Origin: an uncultured Lachnospiraceae bacterium
GTDB taxonomy: Bacteria; Bacillota; Clostridia; Lachnospirales; Lachnospiraceae
DNA: 52,371 nucleotides
Assembly: GCA_904395885.1 (NCBI GenBank)
Contig: CAJFOF010000007.1
Span: 1-52,371 of the forward strand
Direction of reading: 5' to 3'
In this document: in pieces, positions 25,400 to 34,535 of the stretch
Position numbering within the stretch: position 1 is the stretch's first letter
How the letters are laid out: every line of letters begins with the position of its first letter
Translations under genes and position numbers: made by a program
The notes under the pieces: generated by a model
Databases searched by the model: none
What the model saw: only the letters and a program-made list of their open reading frames with translations
What the model was told of the DNA's origin: nothing

Positions 25400-26620
25400 A
25401 TGGGACTGATAATTGGGTTGGATTTGTGCGATGCCTACACCCAGCTAAGCTGCTATGAAAAAGAGAAAAACTGGACTCTTCCCACCATTATCTGCAAATG
25501 CAAGAATAAAGATGAGTGGTATGTGGGAGAGGAGGCCTACGCCCGCAATCTGGTGGGCAACGGTATTCTGGTAGACAAACTGCTGAATCTGGTTTCCAGA
25601 GACGGGACGGCTACGATTGAAAACGTAAAATACGAGGGGATCCGTTTGCTGGAGCTGTTTTTAGAGCGGGTTCTCCGTCTGCCTCAGGAGGAATATAAAA
25701 CCGACGAGATTGATCAGTTGGCCATTACGCTTCCCACATTAACCGGGAAGGTGATGGACGCTTTCCTTTACTGTGCCGATTATCTGAAGATTCCCAGAGA
25801 GCGGGTCCACATTATCAGTCATGAAGAAAGTTTTGTCTATTACGTATTGAGCCAGAAAAAGGAGATCTGGAGCAACCAGGTGGGGCTGTTTGATCTGTCG
25901 GCAGACCGGCTCTGCTATTATGAGCTGAAGGTTCAGCGGGGAATGCAGAAAATGATGGTGGTAGCGGAGAGTGAGGAACAGGAGGAAGCCTTTAATCTGG
26001 ATATCCTGGATACGCCGCCGGGAGCGAAGATGGCCGATAAGATTCTCTGCGCCTGCGGGGAAAGACTTCTGGAACGGAAGCTTTTTTCCACAATTATTTT
26101 GTCGGGCAAAGGATTTGAACGGCAGGACTGGGCGCCGGAGTTTATGAAGATGATCTGCCGCAGGCGCAAGGTCTATGCGGAGACTGCTCTGTTTTCACAG
26201 GGAGCGGCATACCGCGCCTCTGATTATATGCAGGAGAAGACGTCATATCCGTTTGTCTGCATCTGCGAGGGAAGGTTAAAATCTACCGTTTCCATGCAGG
26301 TGCTGTATAAAGACCGGATCAGCCAGCTTGTGGTGGCCTCGGCCGGTGAAAACTGGTATGAGTCAAAGACGTCGATGGAATTTCTGCTGGATGACAGCCG
26401 GTCCCTGGAATTTGTGATCACCCCTATGGATCCAAAGCATAAGAGAACAGAAACCATAGAGCTGGAGGGATTTCCGAAACGTCAGCCCTGGACGACTCGT
26501 GTTCAGGTAAACGTAGGATTCCTCAACGAGTCAACAATGGCGATAGCGGTCCGTGACAGGGGATTCGGAGAAATATTTGAGGCTACAGATGCACTGGTAC
26601 GCCGGGAGGTAAGCCTATGA
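25400..26620 (+). CDS. DUF5716-like Hsp70/actin-fold protein
   Basis: A 406-residue protein. The N-terminus IIGLDLCDAYTQLSCYE mimics the phosphate-1 loop of Hsp70/actin ATPases but with Cys-Asp in place of Gly-Thr. Further family-like landmarks are IISHEESFVYYVLS (connect-1 region), GLFDLSADRLCYYEL in place of the DxGGGT phosphate-2 loop, and IILSGKGFE for the adenosine motif. Nucleotide-binding loops are thus degenerate, so ATP hydrolysis is uncertain. The C-terminal quarter is beta-rich, like a substrate-binding domain. From memory it corresponds to DUF5716. Its stop overlaps the next gene's ATG (ATGA), showing tight coupling. Confidence 0.7.
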   Translation: MGLIIGLDLCDAYTQLSCYEKEKNWTLPTIICKCKNKDEWYVGEEAYARNLVGNGILVDKLLNLVSRDGTATIENVKYEGIRLLELFLERVLRLPQEEYKTDEIDQLAITLPTLTGKVMDAFLYCADYLKIPRERVHIISHEESFVYYVLSQKKEIWSNQVGLFDLSADRLCYYELKVQRGMQKMMVVAESEEQEEAFNLDILDTPPGAKMADKILCACGERLLERKLFSTIILSGKGFERQDWAPEFMKMICRRRKVYAETALFSQGAAYRASDYMQEKTSYPFVCICEGRLKSTVSMQVLYKDRISQLVVASAGENWYESKTSMEFLLDDSRSLEFVITPMDPKHKRTETIELEGFPKRQPWTTRVQVNVGFLNESTMAIAVRDRGFGEIFEATDALVRREVSL

Positions 26621-27429
26621 GCGTTATGTTCTGCCGGCACGAGCCGGTAAAGCACCCTTTTTACATTGAACCTCTGGGAATTCATATCTGGTCTTCCCAG
26701 GAGCTCTGTTACGTGATCTACAACAATCCTCTGCTGGTTCTGGAAGACTTTGTGGACGACCATCTGATTGCATTTATCCGGGAAGAACTGGATATGGAGT
26801 ATCTGGCTGCAAAATTGGAGAAGCTGATAAAAAGCGGTGAGGATAATGACCAGCTTCTGCTTGTAATCTTATCAGAATGCAGTTACTATTCCGCGGCGGA
26901 GCAGAACCGTTTTCACCAGGAAGTGGCGGCGCTGAAAAAGCTGTCTCCCGCCCAGTACGCGAAGCGAAAAGGGGATTACATGTTCAGCCTGAAGCAGTAC
27001 GGAAAAGCGGCGGCCATTTACGGAAAGATTTTAGAAAGCCCCAAAGATCCGGGAACAGAACCTGGATTTGTGGGAAAAGTCTGGTGCAATCTTGGGTGCG
27101 CTTATGCCAGAATGTTCCAGTTTGACAGAGCCAGCAGCGCGTTTTACCGCGCTTATCTGGAGTCAAAGGACCAGGAAATACTCAAGAGAATGTACTTTCT
27201 TACCCGTGTACATTCCGGGGCAGAATTAAAAGAACCCTGTCGCTCAGCCGTCACAAGGGAACTGGCAGAATCCTGGGATCAGGAAGTGGAAGAGGCGAAA
27301 GAAATGGCAAAGGCTTCCGAAAGCGTCCTGAAGATAGAGGGCTTGTTTGAAAAGGATCCCATCAAGCGGATGGCGGGCGCTTCCAAACTGGTAAAGCAGT
27401 GGAAGCAGGAATACAGAGGAATGATATAA
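26617..27429 (+). CDS. TPR-containing partner of the Hsp70-like protein, unknown
   Basis: A 270-residue soluble protein. A small N-terminal domain (CRHEPVKHPFYIEPLG) is followed by helices; residues about 115-190 contain two TPR-like units (YAKRKGDYMFSLKQYGKAAA, GKVWCNLGCAYARMFQFDRA). The tail is charged and helical. It overlaps the preceding gene by four bases. It is not recognised as a named family; it is probably an adaptor or scaffold for the upstream pair. Confidence 0.65.
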   Translation: MSVMFCRHEPVKHPFYIEPLGIHIWSSQELCYVIYNNPLLVLEDFVDDHLIAFIREELDMEYLAAKLEKLIKSGEDNDQLLLVILSECSYYSAAEQNRFHQEVAALKKLSPAQYAKRKGDYMFSLKQYGKAAAIYGKILESPKDPGTEPGFVGKVWCNLGCAYARMFQFDRASSAFYRAYLESKDQEILKRMYFLTRVHSGAELKEPCRSAVTRELAESWDQEVEEAKEMAKASESVLKIEGLFEKDPIKRMAGASKLVKQWKQEYRGMI

Positions 27430-27512
27430 AATTTTCGGACAGATAAGAAATTTTCGTAAACGGGAAACAGGCCGGAAGACTTATAATTTATAAAAAGCAG
27501 GAGGAAAACACA

Positions 27513-28535
27513 ATGTCTCAGGTGACTTTGGGAACAACAGGCATTACAGTAAATAAAAACGGATTTGGAGCGCTGCCGGTCCAGAGAGTGACGATGGAGG
27601 AGGCGAAAAAGCTCCTCAGGAAAGCCTTTGAGAGTGGCATTACATTTTTTGACACAGCCAGGGCGTACACGGACAGCGAAGAGAAATTGGGAGAGGCTCT
27701 GTCTGATGTAAGGGATCAGATCTTTATTGCCACCAAGACGGCTGCAAAGACAGCGGATGGCTTTTGGAAGGATCTGGAAACCAGTTTAAAATTGCTGAAG
27801 ACGGATTACATCGATATCTACCAATTCCACAATCCGGCAGTCTGTCCAAAACCGGGGGATGGGACCGGCCTGTATGAAGCAATGCTGGAAGCGAAAGAGC
27901 AGGGCAAAATCCGTCACATTGGAATTACAAACCATCGTCTGGCGGTAGCCCAGGAGGCAATTGACTCCGGACTGTACGAAGTCCTTCAGTTTCCCTTCTG
28001 TTACCTTGCCACGGAAAAGGATCTTGCCCTGGTACGCCAGTGCAAGGAGAAAAACATTGGCTTTATTGCAATGAAGGCGCTGTCCGGGGGAATGATCACC
28101 AACTCTGCGGCTGCCTATGCCTATCTGGATCAGTTTGATCATGTGCTGCCTATCTGGGGCGTGCAGAGAGAACGGGAACTGGATGAATTTATCAGTTACA
28201 TAGAGAATCCTCCGGTTATGACTGAAGAAATGAGAGAGTTGATTGCTCATGATCAAAAAGAACTGGCGGGAAATTTCTGCAGAGGCTGCGGCTATTGTAT
28301 GCCATGCCCGGTGGGGATTGAGATCAATACCTGCGCCAGGATGTCCCTGTTGATCCGCCGCTCTCCGTCAGAACTCCAACTGACTCCAGAGGTCCAGGAA
28401 AAGATGAAGCAGATTGAGAACTGTCTCCACTGCGGCCAGTGCAGCAGCAAGTGTCCGTACGATCTGGATACCCCTCGACTGCTGGAAGAAAACTACAAAG
28501 ACTATATGGAGATCCTGAACGGCAAGCCCCTATAA
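27513..28535 (+). CDS. aldo/keto reductase with C-terminal ferredoxin-type domain
   Basis: A 340-residue oxidoreductase. The AKR barrel (about 1-240) shows FFDTARAYTDSEEKLGEAL with the catalytic Asp and Tyr, the Lys in IFIATKTAAK and the His in YQFHNP. The C-terminal part carries two Cys clusters, CRGCGYCMPCPVGIEI (about 256-271) and CLHCGQCSSKCPYDL (about 304-318), expected to hold two 4Fe-4S clusters. Such fusions may transfer electrons from NADPH-like cofactors or ferredoxin; the substrate is unknown. CAGGAGGAAAACACA precedes the ATG. Confidence 0.9.
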   Translation: MSQVTLGTTGITVNKNGFGALPVQRVTMEEAKKLLRKAFESGITFFDTARAYTDSEEKLGEALSDVRDQIFIATKTAAKTADGFWKDLETSLKLLKTDYIDIYQFHNPAVCPKPGDGTGLYEAMLEAKEQGKIRHIGITNHRLAVAQEAIDSGLYEVLQFPFCYLATEKDLALVRQCKEKNIGFIAMKALSGGMITNSAAAYAYLDQFDHVLPIWGVQRERELDEFISYIENPPVMTEEMRELIAHDQKELAGNFCRGCGYCMPCPVGIEINTCARMSLLIRRSPSELQLTPEVQEKMKQIENCLHCGQCSSKCPYDLDTPRLLEENYKDYMEILNGKPL

Positions 28536-28575
28536 GGCAAAAGCCGCCGGGATAGGATTAGAAAGGATGCCGGTT

Positions 28576-28938
28576 ATGATTTTTTTGGAATATCCGCCTT
28601 GCAGTACCTGCAAAAAGGCAAAGAAATGGCTGGATGGCCACGGAGTCGCCTATGAAGACCGCCATATTGTGCAGAATCCCCCATCTGGCGAAGAACTGAA
28701 AGTGTGGATCGGAAAGAGCGGTCTGCCGTTGAAAAAGTTTTTTAACACCAGCGGTCTGAAATACAAAGAACTGGGGCTGAAGGACCGCCTCCCCTCGATG
28801 GGAGAGGAGGAGCAGATTGCACTTTTGGCTTCTGACGGAATGCTGGTGAAACGCCCTCTGGTGGTGATGGATGATCAGGTTCTGGTGGGATTTAAAGAGG
28901 CCGAATGGGAAAAGGCCTTTGAAACGGTTGACAAATAG
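28576..28938 (+). CDS. ArsC/Spx-like thioredoxin-fold protein
   Basis: A 120-residue thioredoxin-fold protein of the arsenate reductase/Spx/YffB group. The N-terminal IFLEYPPCSTCKKAKKWLD contains a CxxC pair, and VKRPLVVMDDQVLVGFKEAEW is the typical C-terminal half with the Arg-Pro motif. The ATG at 28576 is preferred since AAAGGA lies eight bases upstream, whereas the ATG at 28567 overlaps that site. A true arsenate reductase and a redox adaptor cannot be told apart from sequence alone; there is no ars gene nearby. Confidence 0.82.
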   Translation: MIFLEYPPCSTCKKAKKWLDGHGVAYEDRHIVQNPPSGEELKVWIGKSGLPLKKFFNTSGLKYKELGLKDRLPSMGEEEQIALLASDGMLVKRPLVVMDDQVLVGFKEAEWEKAFETVDK

Positions 28939-28956
28939 AGAAAAGTTGCGTATGAT
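28928..28956 (+). promoter_or_regulatory. promoter of the T-box/valS operon
   Basis: A perfect TTGACA (28928-28933) and TATGAT (28951-28956) at 17-base spacing. The -35 box lies in the last codons of the ArsC-like gene. Confidence 0.8.
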
Positions 28957-28974
28957 TATTGAAAATTGAAAAAT

Positions 28975-29272
28975 TGAAAGGTAGCGAGGAAGAGGAGTAT
29001 ATCTGCGGCCCTGACAGAGAGGACGGCCCATCGGCTGGAAGGCGGTCCGAGGAAGAGCAGATGGAAGGTAGCTTCTGAACCGGAGACCTGAACAAAGTCC
29101 GGATTGGATACAGAACGGACATCCAGTAGGGTTTCACGCAGAGCCGGCGTTACAGGCATTGAGATTGCCGCTGTGCTGCAGCAGCGTATTTTGCTGGAAA
29201 GCAGTGCACGGTGAAAAAGGTGGTACCGCGGTGATTCGCCCTTTGCATACTGAGTGTGCAGAGGGCTTTTTT
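28975..29272 (+). promoter_or_regulatory. valine-specific T-box leader with terminator
   Basis: A tRNA-sensing leader. The T-box core GGTGGTACCGCGG lies at 29220-29232; its TGGT bulge can pair with the ACCA end of tRNA-Val. Stem I is recognisable: ATCTGC (28991-28996) pairs with GCAGAT (29057-29062), the distal arm carries the AGAGAGG and GGCTGGAAGG motifs, and the specifier loop GGAAG-GTA-G places the Val codon GTA at 29068-29070. The intrinsic terminator is GCCCTTTGCATA (29238-29249) pairing with TGTGCAGAGGGC, then TTTTTT (29267-29272). valS lies two genes downstream, agreeing with the specifier. Uncharged tRNA-Val should switch the operon on. Confidence 0.93.
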
Positions 29273-29338
29273 CATATATGGTGATGTCGCTGCAGGGATC
29301 GTGCTGCGGCGGAAAAGAAAACAGACAGGAGGAATGGT

Positions 29339-29866
29339 ATGCTTCGATTACGGCCATATAAGTCTCAGGACGGAGACGTCCTGGTCAGATGGTTTTCGGG
29401 CGGCGAGGAGGCTTTTGAAAAATGGAGTGCAGGCCAGTTTTCCTACCCGTTGACCAGGGAGCAGATGGACTCCTACTTCCGAAAGTGGGAGGATGATGAG
29501 TGGGGGTGGCCGATGGCTGCCATAGACGAGAAGGGACGGCTGGCTGGCCATCTGCTGATGCGGTCGGCAAATTACAGGGAAAACAGTCTGTTTTTCGGCT
29601 TTATTGTGGTGGATCCGTCAGTGAGGGGAAAAGGCCTGGGGAAAGAGATGATTTCACTGGCCCTGGCCTATGCCTTTGAAATCCTGAAGGTGGATGCCGT
29701 CCGTCTCAGGGTATTTGCCAATAATCCGGCGGCAAAAGCCTGCTATGAGGCTGCGGGATTCCGGGTGGAGAGCTTTACAAAAGAGGCTTTTGCCTTTGGA
29801 AACCAGAAGTGGGATAATTTTCAGATGATCGCCTGCAGAGAGGAGTGGGAGAAAACTGGAAGATGA
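29339..29866 (+). CDS. GNAT family N-acetyltransferase
   Basis: A 175-residue acetyltransferase. The acetyl-CoA pyrophosphate-binding motif is VRGKGLGKEM, preceded by the beta-4 strand FFGFIVVDPS and followed by NNPAAKACYEAAGF, the usual motif B. AGGAGG lies six bases before the ATG. The acceptor is unknown. It is the first gene after the valine T-box, so its expression should follow valine-tRNA charging. Confidence 0.87.
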   Translation: MLRLRPYKSQDGDVLVRWFSGGEEAFEKWSAGQFSYPLTREQMDSYFRKWEDDEWGWPMAAIDEKGRLAGHLLMRSANYRENSLFFGFIVVDPSVRGKGLGKEMISLALAYAFEILKVDAVRLRVFANNPAAKACYEAAGFRVESFTKEAFAFGNQKWDNFQMIACREEWEKTGR

Positions 29867-29935
29867 AAGCACAGAAAAAGTTGAATGTTCTTATTACCAG
29901 TCGGACGATGAGTATAGAATTGTGAGGAAGCAGAT

Positions 29936-30559
29936 ATGAATACACTTTATGAGCCGTGGCTTTCCTGGGCAAAGGAGCTGCAGTTTATTGCCCAGGCCGG
30001 TCTTACCTACTCAAAAGATCCCTATGATCTGGAGCGGTTTGGACGGATCCGCGAGATTGCGGCAGAGATGATAGCCAACCGCACGGAGATCCCGTTGGAG
30101 AAGGTGAAAGACCTTTTTTGCAATGAGACCGGTTTTCAGACGCCAAAGCTGGATACCAGAGGCGTCATTGTGGAGGAGGGAAAGATCCTGCTGGTTCAGG
30201 AGGCCAACGGAACCTGGTCTCTGCCAGGAGGCTGGGTGGATGTGGATCAGTCCATAGGAAGCAATACGGAGAAAGAGGTGTTTGAGGAGGCGGGGCTTCA
30301 GGTAAGAGCCACCCGTCTGATTGCACTGCAGGACCGGAATCGCCATAACCGCCCGGTCTATGCCTATGGGATCATTAAGGCTTTCGTTCAATGCGAGGTA
30401 CTGGGAGGCGCTTTTACACCGAATCTTGAGACGGTAGACAGCCGCTATTTTTCTCTGGAGGAGCTGCCTGAACTGTCTGAGGATAAGACTACCAGAGAAC
30501 AGATAGCCCTATGTATGAAAGCAGCCCAGAGTCCTGTCTGGGAACCTGTTTTTGATTAG
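29936..30559 (+). CDS. NUDIX hydrolase with N-terminal helical domain
   Basis: A 207-residue pyrophosphohydrolase. The N-terminal 65 residues form the NUDIX_N helical domain (WLSWAKELQFIAQAGLTYSKD) found in Firmicutes ADP-ribose pyrophosphatase-like enzymes. The Nudix box around residues 100-123 reads GGWVDVDQSIGSNTEKEVFEEAG-type; the first Glu is Gln and the REx is KEx, while the catalytic EExG is intact. Substrate is not determinable. It lies between the GNAT gene and valS in the T-box operon. Confidence 0.88.
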   Translation: MNTLYEPWLSWAKELQFIAQAGLTYSKDPYDLERFGRIREIAAEMIANRTEIPLEKVKDLFCNETGFQTPKLDTRGVIVEEGKILLVQEANGTWSLPGGWVDVDQSIGSNTEKEVFEEAGLQVRATRLIALQDRNRHNRPVYAYGIIKAFVQCEVLGGAFTPNLETVDSRYFSLEELPELSEDKTTREQIALCMKAAQSPVWEPVFD

Positions 30560-30594
30560 ACACCGATAAAAGACGATAAAGGAGAGTCAATGAT

Positions 30595-33246
30595 ATGAAA
30601 GAATTAGAAAAAAATTATAATCCTGCGGATATCGAGGAACGCCTGTATCAGAAATGGCTGGACGGCCGCTATTTTCATGCAGACGCAGAGCGGGGAAGAC
30701 GGGAAGGAAAGAAACCCTTTACCATTGTGATGCCTCCGCCTAATATTACCGGGCAGCTTCACATGGGCCATGCTCTGGACAACACCATGCAGGATATTTT
30801 GATCCGTTACAAGAGAATGCAGGGATACGAGGCTCTGTGGCAGCCTGGCACAGACCATGCCGCCATCGCCACTGAAGTAAAGGTGATCGATAAGTTAAAG
30901 AGCGAGGGAATCGACAAACAGGATCTGGGCCGGGAGGGCTTTTTGAAGAAGGCCTGGGAATGGAAGGAAGAATACGGCAGCAGGATCGTAAAACAGCTTC
31001 ATAAATTAGGATCATCGGCAGACTGGGACAGAGAGCGGTTTACGATGGACGAGGGCTGTTCCAAGGCTGTCCTGGAGGTTTTCACAAGGTTATATGATAA
31101 GGGATATATCTATAAAGGCTCCCGCATCATCAACTGGTGTCCGGTCTGCCAGACCTCTATTTCCGACGCAGAGGTAGAGCACAAAGAGCAGGATGGATAT
31201 TTCTGGCACATCAATTATCCCATTGTAGGAGAAGAGGGGCGGTTTGTGGAGATCGCTACTACCAGACCGGAGACCATGCTGGGCGATACGGCTGTGGCGG
31301 TCAATCCGGATGACGAGAGGTATCGGGACCTGGTAGGCAAAATGCTGAAGCTTCCATTGACGGAGCGGGAGATTCCGGTTATCGCGGATCCCTATGTTGA
31401 CAAAGAGTTTGGAACCGGCTGCGTAAAGATCACTCCGGCTCACGATCCCAACGACTTTGAGGTGGGCAAGCGCCACGATCTTCCGGAGATCTGCATGATG
31501 AACGACGATGCGACTATTAGCGTACCGGGCAAGTATTTTGGTATGGATCGCTATGAGGCGAGAAAAGCGATTGTGGAAGACCTGAAAGCGCAGGGACTCT
31601 TAGTAAAAGTAGTTCCTCACAGCCACAATGTAGGAACCCACGACCGCTGCGGCACTACGGTAGAACCTATGGTGAAGCCACAGTGGTTTGTCAGGATGGA
31701 TGAGATGGCGAAGCCGGCCATTGAGGCTTTAAAGAGCGGTCAGTTGAAATTCGTGCCGGAGAGCTTTGGAAAGACCTACCTTCACTGGCTGGAGGGAATC
31801 AGAGACTGGTGTATTTCAAGACAGCTCTGGTGGGGCCACCGGATTCCGGCTTACTACTGCCAGGATTGCGGCGAGATGGTTGTTGCCAAGGAAATGCCCG
31901 AAATCTGTCCCAAGTGCGGCGGAAAGCATTTCAAGCAGGATGAAGATACCCTGGACACCTGGTTTTCATCGGCATTATGGCCTTTTTCTACCTTGGGGTG
32001 GCCGGAAAATACGCCTGAGATGGAATATTTTTACCCCACAGACGTCCTGGTGACCGGGTATGACATTATCTTTTTCTGGGTAATCCGCATGGTATTCTCC
32101 GGTATCGAGCAGACTGGAAAGACACCGTTCCACACTGTACTGATTCACGGCCTGGTGCGGGACTCTCAGGGCAGGAAGATGAGCAAATCCCTGGGCAACG
32201 GAATTGATCCTCTGGAGGTAATTGATAAATACGGCGCCGATGCTCTCCGCATGACCCTGATGACGGGAAATGCTCCCGGAAATGACATGCGCTTCTACTG
32301 GGAGAGAGTGGAGGCAAGCCGGAATTTTGCCAACAAGATCTGGAATGCTTCCAGGTTTATTATGATGAACATTGAAAAAGCTCCCGACGCCCGGGCAGAG
32401 CTAAGGGACCTGACGATGGCGGATAAGTGGATTCTGTCTAAGGTGAACACTCTGACGAAAGAAGTTACGGAAAATCTGGATAAATATGAGCTGGGAATCG
32501 CTCTCCAGAAGGTCTATGATTTTATTTGGGAAGAGTTCTGTGATTGGTATATCGAGATGGTTAAGCCCAGACTTTGGAGCGACGAAGACACTACCAAGGC
32601 TGCCGCAGTGTGGACCCTGAAGACGGTTCTGATCCAGGCCCTGAAGCTGCTTCACCCCTACATGCCTTTTATCACAGAAGAAATCTTCTGCAATCTTCAG
32701 GATGAAGAAGAGACCATTATGGTGTCTCAGTGGCCGAAATACCGGGAAGATTGGGCGTTTGGAGAGGAAGAAAAAGCCGTTGAGACAATCAAAGAGGCGG
32801 TTCGGGCGATCCGCAATGTCCGTACGACTATGAATGTTCCGCCCAGCCGGAAGGCAAAGGTATATGTTGTAACAGAAAATGAAGAGGTGGCCGGCATTTT
32901 CAGGCACAGCAAAGTGTTCTTTGCGACTCTGGGATATGCCAGCGAAGTGGAGATTCAGAAAGACAGAACAGGCATTGGAGAGGATGCCGTTTCTCTGGTT
33001 ATTCCGCATGCTAATATCTACATTCCCTTTGCGGAGCTGGTTGACATTGAGAAAGAGCTGGAGCGTCTCAGAAAAGAAGAGAAGCGTTTAAACGGCGAGC
33101 TTGCCAGAGTAAACGGTATGCTGAATAATGAGAAGTTTGTCAGCAAAGCGCCTGCCGCAAAGATTGAGGAAGAGAAGGCCAAACGGGAGAAATACACCCA
33201 GATGATGGCCCAGGTAAAAGAGCGGCTGGCACAGTTAGAAAAGTAG
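30595..33246 (+). CDS. valS: valyl-tRNA synthetase
   Basis: An 883-residue class I synthetase that charges tRNA-Val and edits Thr. The HIGH motif is [10 protein letters not shown], the KMSKS motif is [11 protein letters not shown], the CP1 editing domain shows [15 protein letters not shown] and [15 protein letters not shown], and a Cys cluster (CQDCG...CPKCGG) follows. The C-terminal coiled coil ([16 protein letters not shown]) is characteristic of ValRS. AAAGGAGAG precedes the ATG. It is under the control of the upstream T-box with a GTA specifier. Confidence 0.97.
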   Translation: MKELEKNYNPADIEERLYQKWLDGRYFHADAERGRREGKKPFTIVMPPPNITGQLHMGHALDNTMQDILIRYKRMQGYEALWQPGTDHAAIATEVKVIDKLKSEGIDKQDLGREGFLKKAWEWKEEYGSRIVKQLHKLGSSADWDRERFTMDEGCSKAVLEVFTRLYDKGYIYKGSRIINWCPVCQTSISDAEVEHKEQDGYFWHINYPIVGEEGRFVEIATTRPETMLGDTAVAVNPDDERYRDLVGKMLKLPLTEREIPVIADPYVDKEFGTGCVKITPAHDPNDFEVGKRHDLPEICMMNDDATISVPGKYFGMDRYEARKAIVEDLKAQGLLVKVVPHSHNVGTHDRCGTTVEPMVKPQWFVRMDEMAKPAIEALKSGQLKFVPESFGKTYLHWLEGIRDWCISRQLWWGHRIPAYYCQDCGEMVVAKEMPEICPKCGGKHFKQDEDTLDTWFSSALWPFSTLGWPENTPEMEYFYPTDVLVTGYDIIFFWVIRMVFSGIEQTGKTPFHTVLIHGLVRDSQGRKMSKSLGNGIDPLEVIDKYGADALRMTLMTGNAPGNDMRFYWERVEASRNFANKIWNASRFIMMNIEKAPDARAELRDLTMADKWILSKVNTLTKEVTENLDKYELGIALQKVYDFIWEEFCDWYIEMVKPRLWSDEDTTKAAAVWTLKTVLIQALKLLHPYMPFITEEIFCNLQDEEETIMVSQWPKYREDWAFGEEEKAVETIKEAVRAIRNVRTTMNVPPSRKAKVYVVTENEEVAGIFRHSKVFFATLGYASEVEIQKDRTGIGEDAVSLVIPHANIYIPFAELVDIEKELERLRKEEKRLNGELARVNGMLNNEKFVSKAPAAKIEEEKAKREKYTQMMAQVKERLAQLEK

Positions 33247-33284
33247 ATAAAAAGAGACAGCCAGTGTGGTGAGTGTTATCAGCA

Positions 33285-33338
33285 GGAGCCGTTGCAAAAC
33301 AGGTGAGGAATCATCTGTTTTGCAGCGGCTCCCTTTTT
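33285..33338 (+). terminator. terminator of the valS operon
   Basis: GGAGCCGTTGCAAAACAG (33285-33302) and CTGTTTTGCAGCGGCTCC (33315-33332) form an 18-pair stem with one G-U, followed by CTTTTT. It also separates convergent genes. Confidence 0.93.
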
Positions 33339-33346
33339 GATACTAT

Positions 33347-34273
33347 TTATCCCAGTGCCTCTCTGATATCCTGAAAAACATTCATCCGTCCCGGCTCGTT
33401 GAGAATTTCATGGCGCATCCCAGGATAGAGGCGGGAGGAAACCCGGCGGTAGCCGATTTGAGAAAGAAAATGGACAGAAGCATGGAATTTTTCTTCAGAA
33501 ACCATGCAGGGATCCTGTTGGCCGGAGAAGAAAAAAATTGGCAGATCCGGTTTTTGAGGATGCCAGCCTTTTTTGCTGTAGGTATTCTGGAGGAGCCACA
33601 GCAATGCCTGGTATCCGTTCAGAGTAAATGTAAAATTGCAGAGTGCACTGGCATTGTATTCTTCTACCACTTTGGGATCAGAGCAGATCCAGGCGTGGAT
33701 ACGGCCCTCTTTTGCGAAAGGCTTTTCAAAAGCAGAGGAAAATAATTGGTTGATCAGAGGGCTTCGGGCGTGGTCTCCCTTGATATGGGAGAGAAGAGAC
33801 ACCAGAGAGAGGCCTGGTCCGGCTAAAGGATGGCCGCTGGGAGAGCCGCACAAGATCAGCTTATCCAGTTCCTTTTCGTAATGCTTTAAGTAGACCCTGG
33901 CCGCCAGAGATCCCATGCTGTGACCCAGCAGATAGAAGGGCAGATCCGGATATATGCTTCGGATATAGCGGCTGATCTGATGGAGATCTTTTACCAGCGA
34001 GGGGCCGCCGTTTGCGTAAAAATATCCCAGGTCGTCCTGCGACTTCACACTTTTTCCGTGACCTCTGTGATCATGGATGATGCAGGCAAAACCTTGAGAG
34101 GCCATGTATTCCATAAAGGGAAGGTATCTTTCCTTGTGTTCACACATGCCATGTGCAATCTGAAGAATGGCATGGGGATGTTCCGGGATCACGGTCATGA
34201 CACTTAAGATCAATCCATCCTGAAAAGAAGTGACGGGAAAGGTTTCCCGGGAAAAAGAGATATTTGATTCCAT
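33347..34273 (-). CDS. alpha/beta hydrolase, lysophospholipase/monoacylglycerol-lipase like
   Basis: A 308-residue serine hydrolase. The nucleophile elbow is LLGHSMGSLAARVYL, the oxyanion-side HGMCEHKERY and HDHRGHGKS motifs match the PldB/monoglyceride lipase group, and the C-terminal Asp (FSGQQDPC) and His (GMRHEIL) complete the triad. ATG at 34271-34273 is chosen because GGAGG lies five bases upstream; five extra upstream codons span that site. No signal peptide, so it is cytoplasmic. It is convergent with valS and divergent from the iron-type DUF3793 operon. Confidence 0.88.
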   Translation of the reverse strand: MESNISFSRETFPVTSFQDGLILSVMTVIPEHPHAILQIAHGMCEHKERYLPFMEYMASQGFACIIHDHRGHGKSVKSQDDLGYFYANGGPSLVKDLHQISRYIRSIYPDLPFYLLGHSMGSLAARVYLKHYEKELDKLILCGSPSGHPLAGPGLSLVSLLSHIKGDHARSPLINQLFSSAFEKPFAKEGRIHAWICSDPKVVEEYNASALCNFTFTLNGYQALLWLLQNTYSKKGWHPQKPDLPIFFFSGQQDPCMVSEEKFHASVHFLSQIGYRRVSSRLYPGMRHEILNEPGRMNVFQDIREALG

Positions 34274-34414
34274 AGGCGCCTCCATCAAAGAATCCTGTAT
34301 TCAGGTTTTTCTACCATTATTATAAGAAAGAGAAAATCCCATGTCAACGAAAGAACATTGGTTCACCCAGTTGCCCCTGCACACTGACTTCGGTGAAAAG
34401 TTTTGAAAACAGGA

Positions 34415-34443
34415 TTGACAGAAAAAACGAAATATGGTAAATT
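34415..34443 (+). promoter_or_regulatory. promoter of the DUF3793-flavodoxin pair
   Basis: TTGACA (34415-34420) and TAAATT (34438-34443) with a 17-base spacer. The predicted start near 34450 coincides with the first palindromic operator. Confidence 0.75.
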
Positions 34444-34451
34444 ACCAATAG

Positions 34452-34501
34452 GTTAGCAAAGACTAACTATTATTTTGAGACGATGGTTAGCTTGGGCTAA
34501 C
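34452..34501. promoter_or_regulatory. two tandem GTTAG...CTAAC palindromes, DtxR/IdeR-like operators
   Basis: GTTAG (34452-34456) with CTAAC (34463-34467), and GTTAGC (34486-34491) with GCTAAC (34496-34501), lie immediately downstream of the -10 box. The core TTAGn...CTAA resembles the DtxR/IdeR/MntR-family box (TTAGGTTAG-type). Position over the transcription start is that of a repressor site. DUF3793 and flavodoxin genes often respond to iron in Clostridia, so an iron or manganese regulator is a reasonable guess. Confidence 0.6.
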
Positions 34502-34535
34502 TAAAATGCAGAGACCATCACTGGGAGGAACAAAC

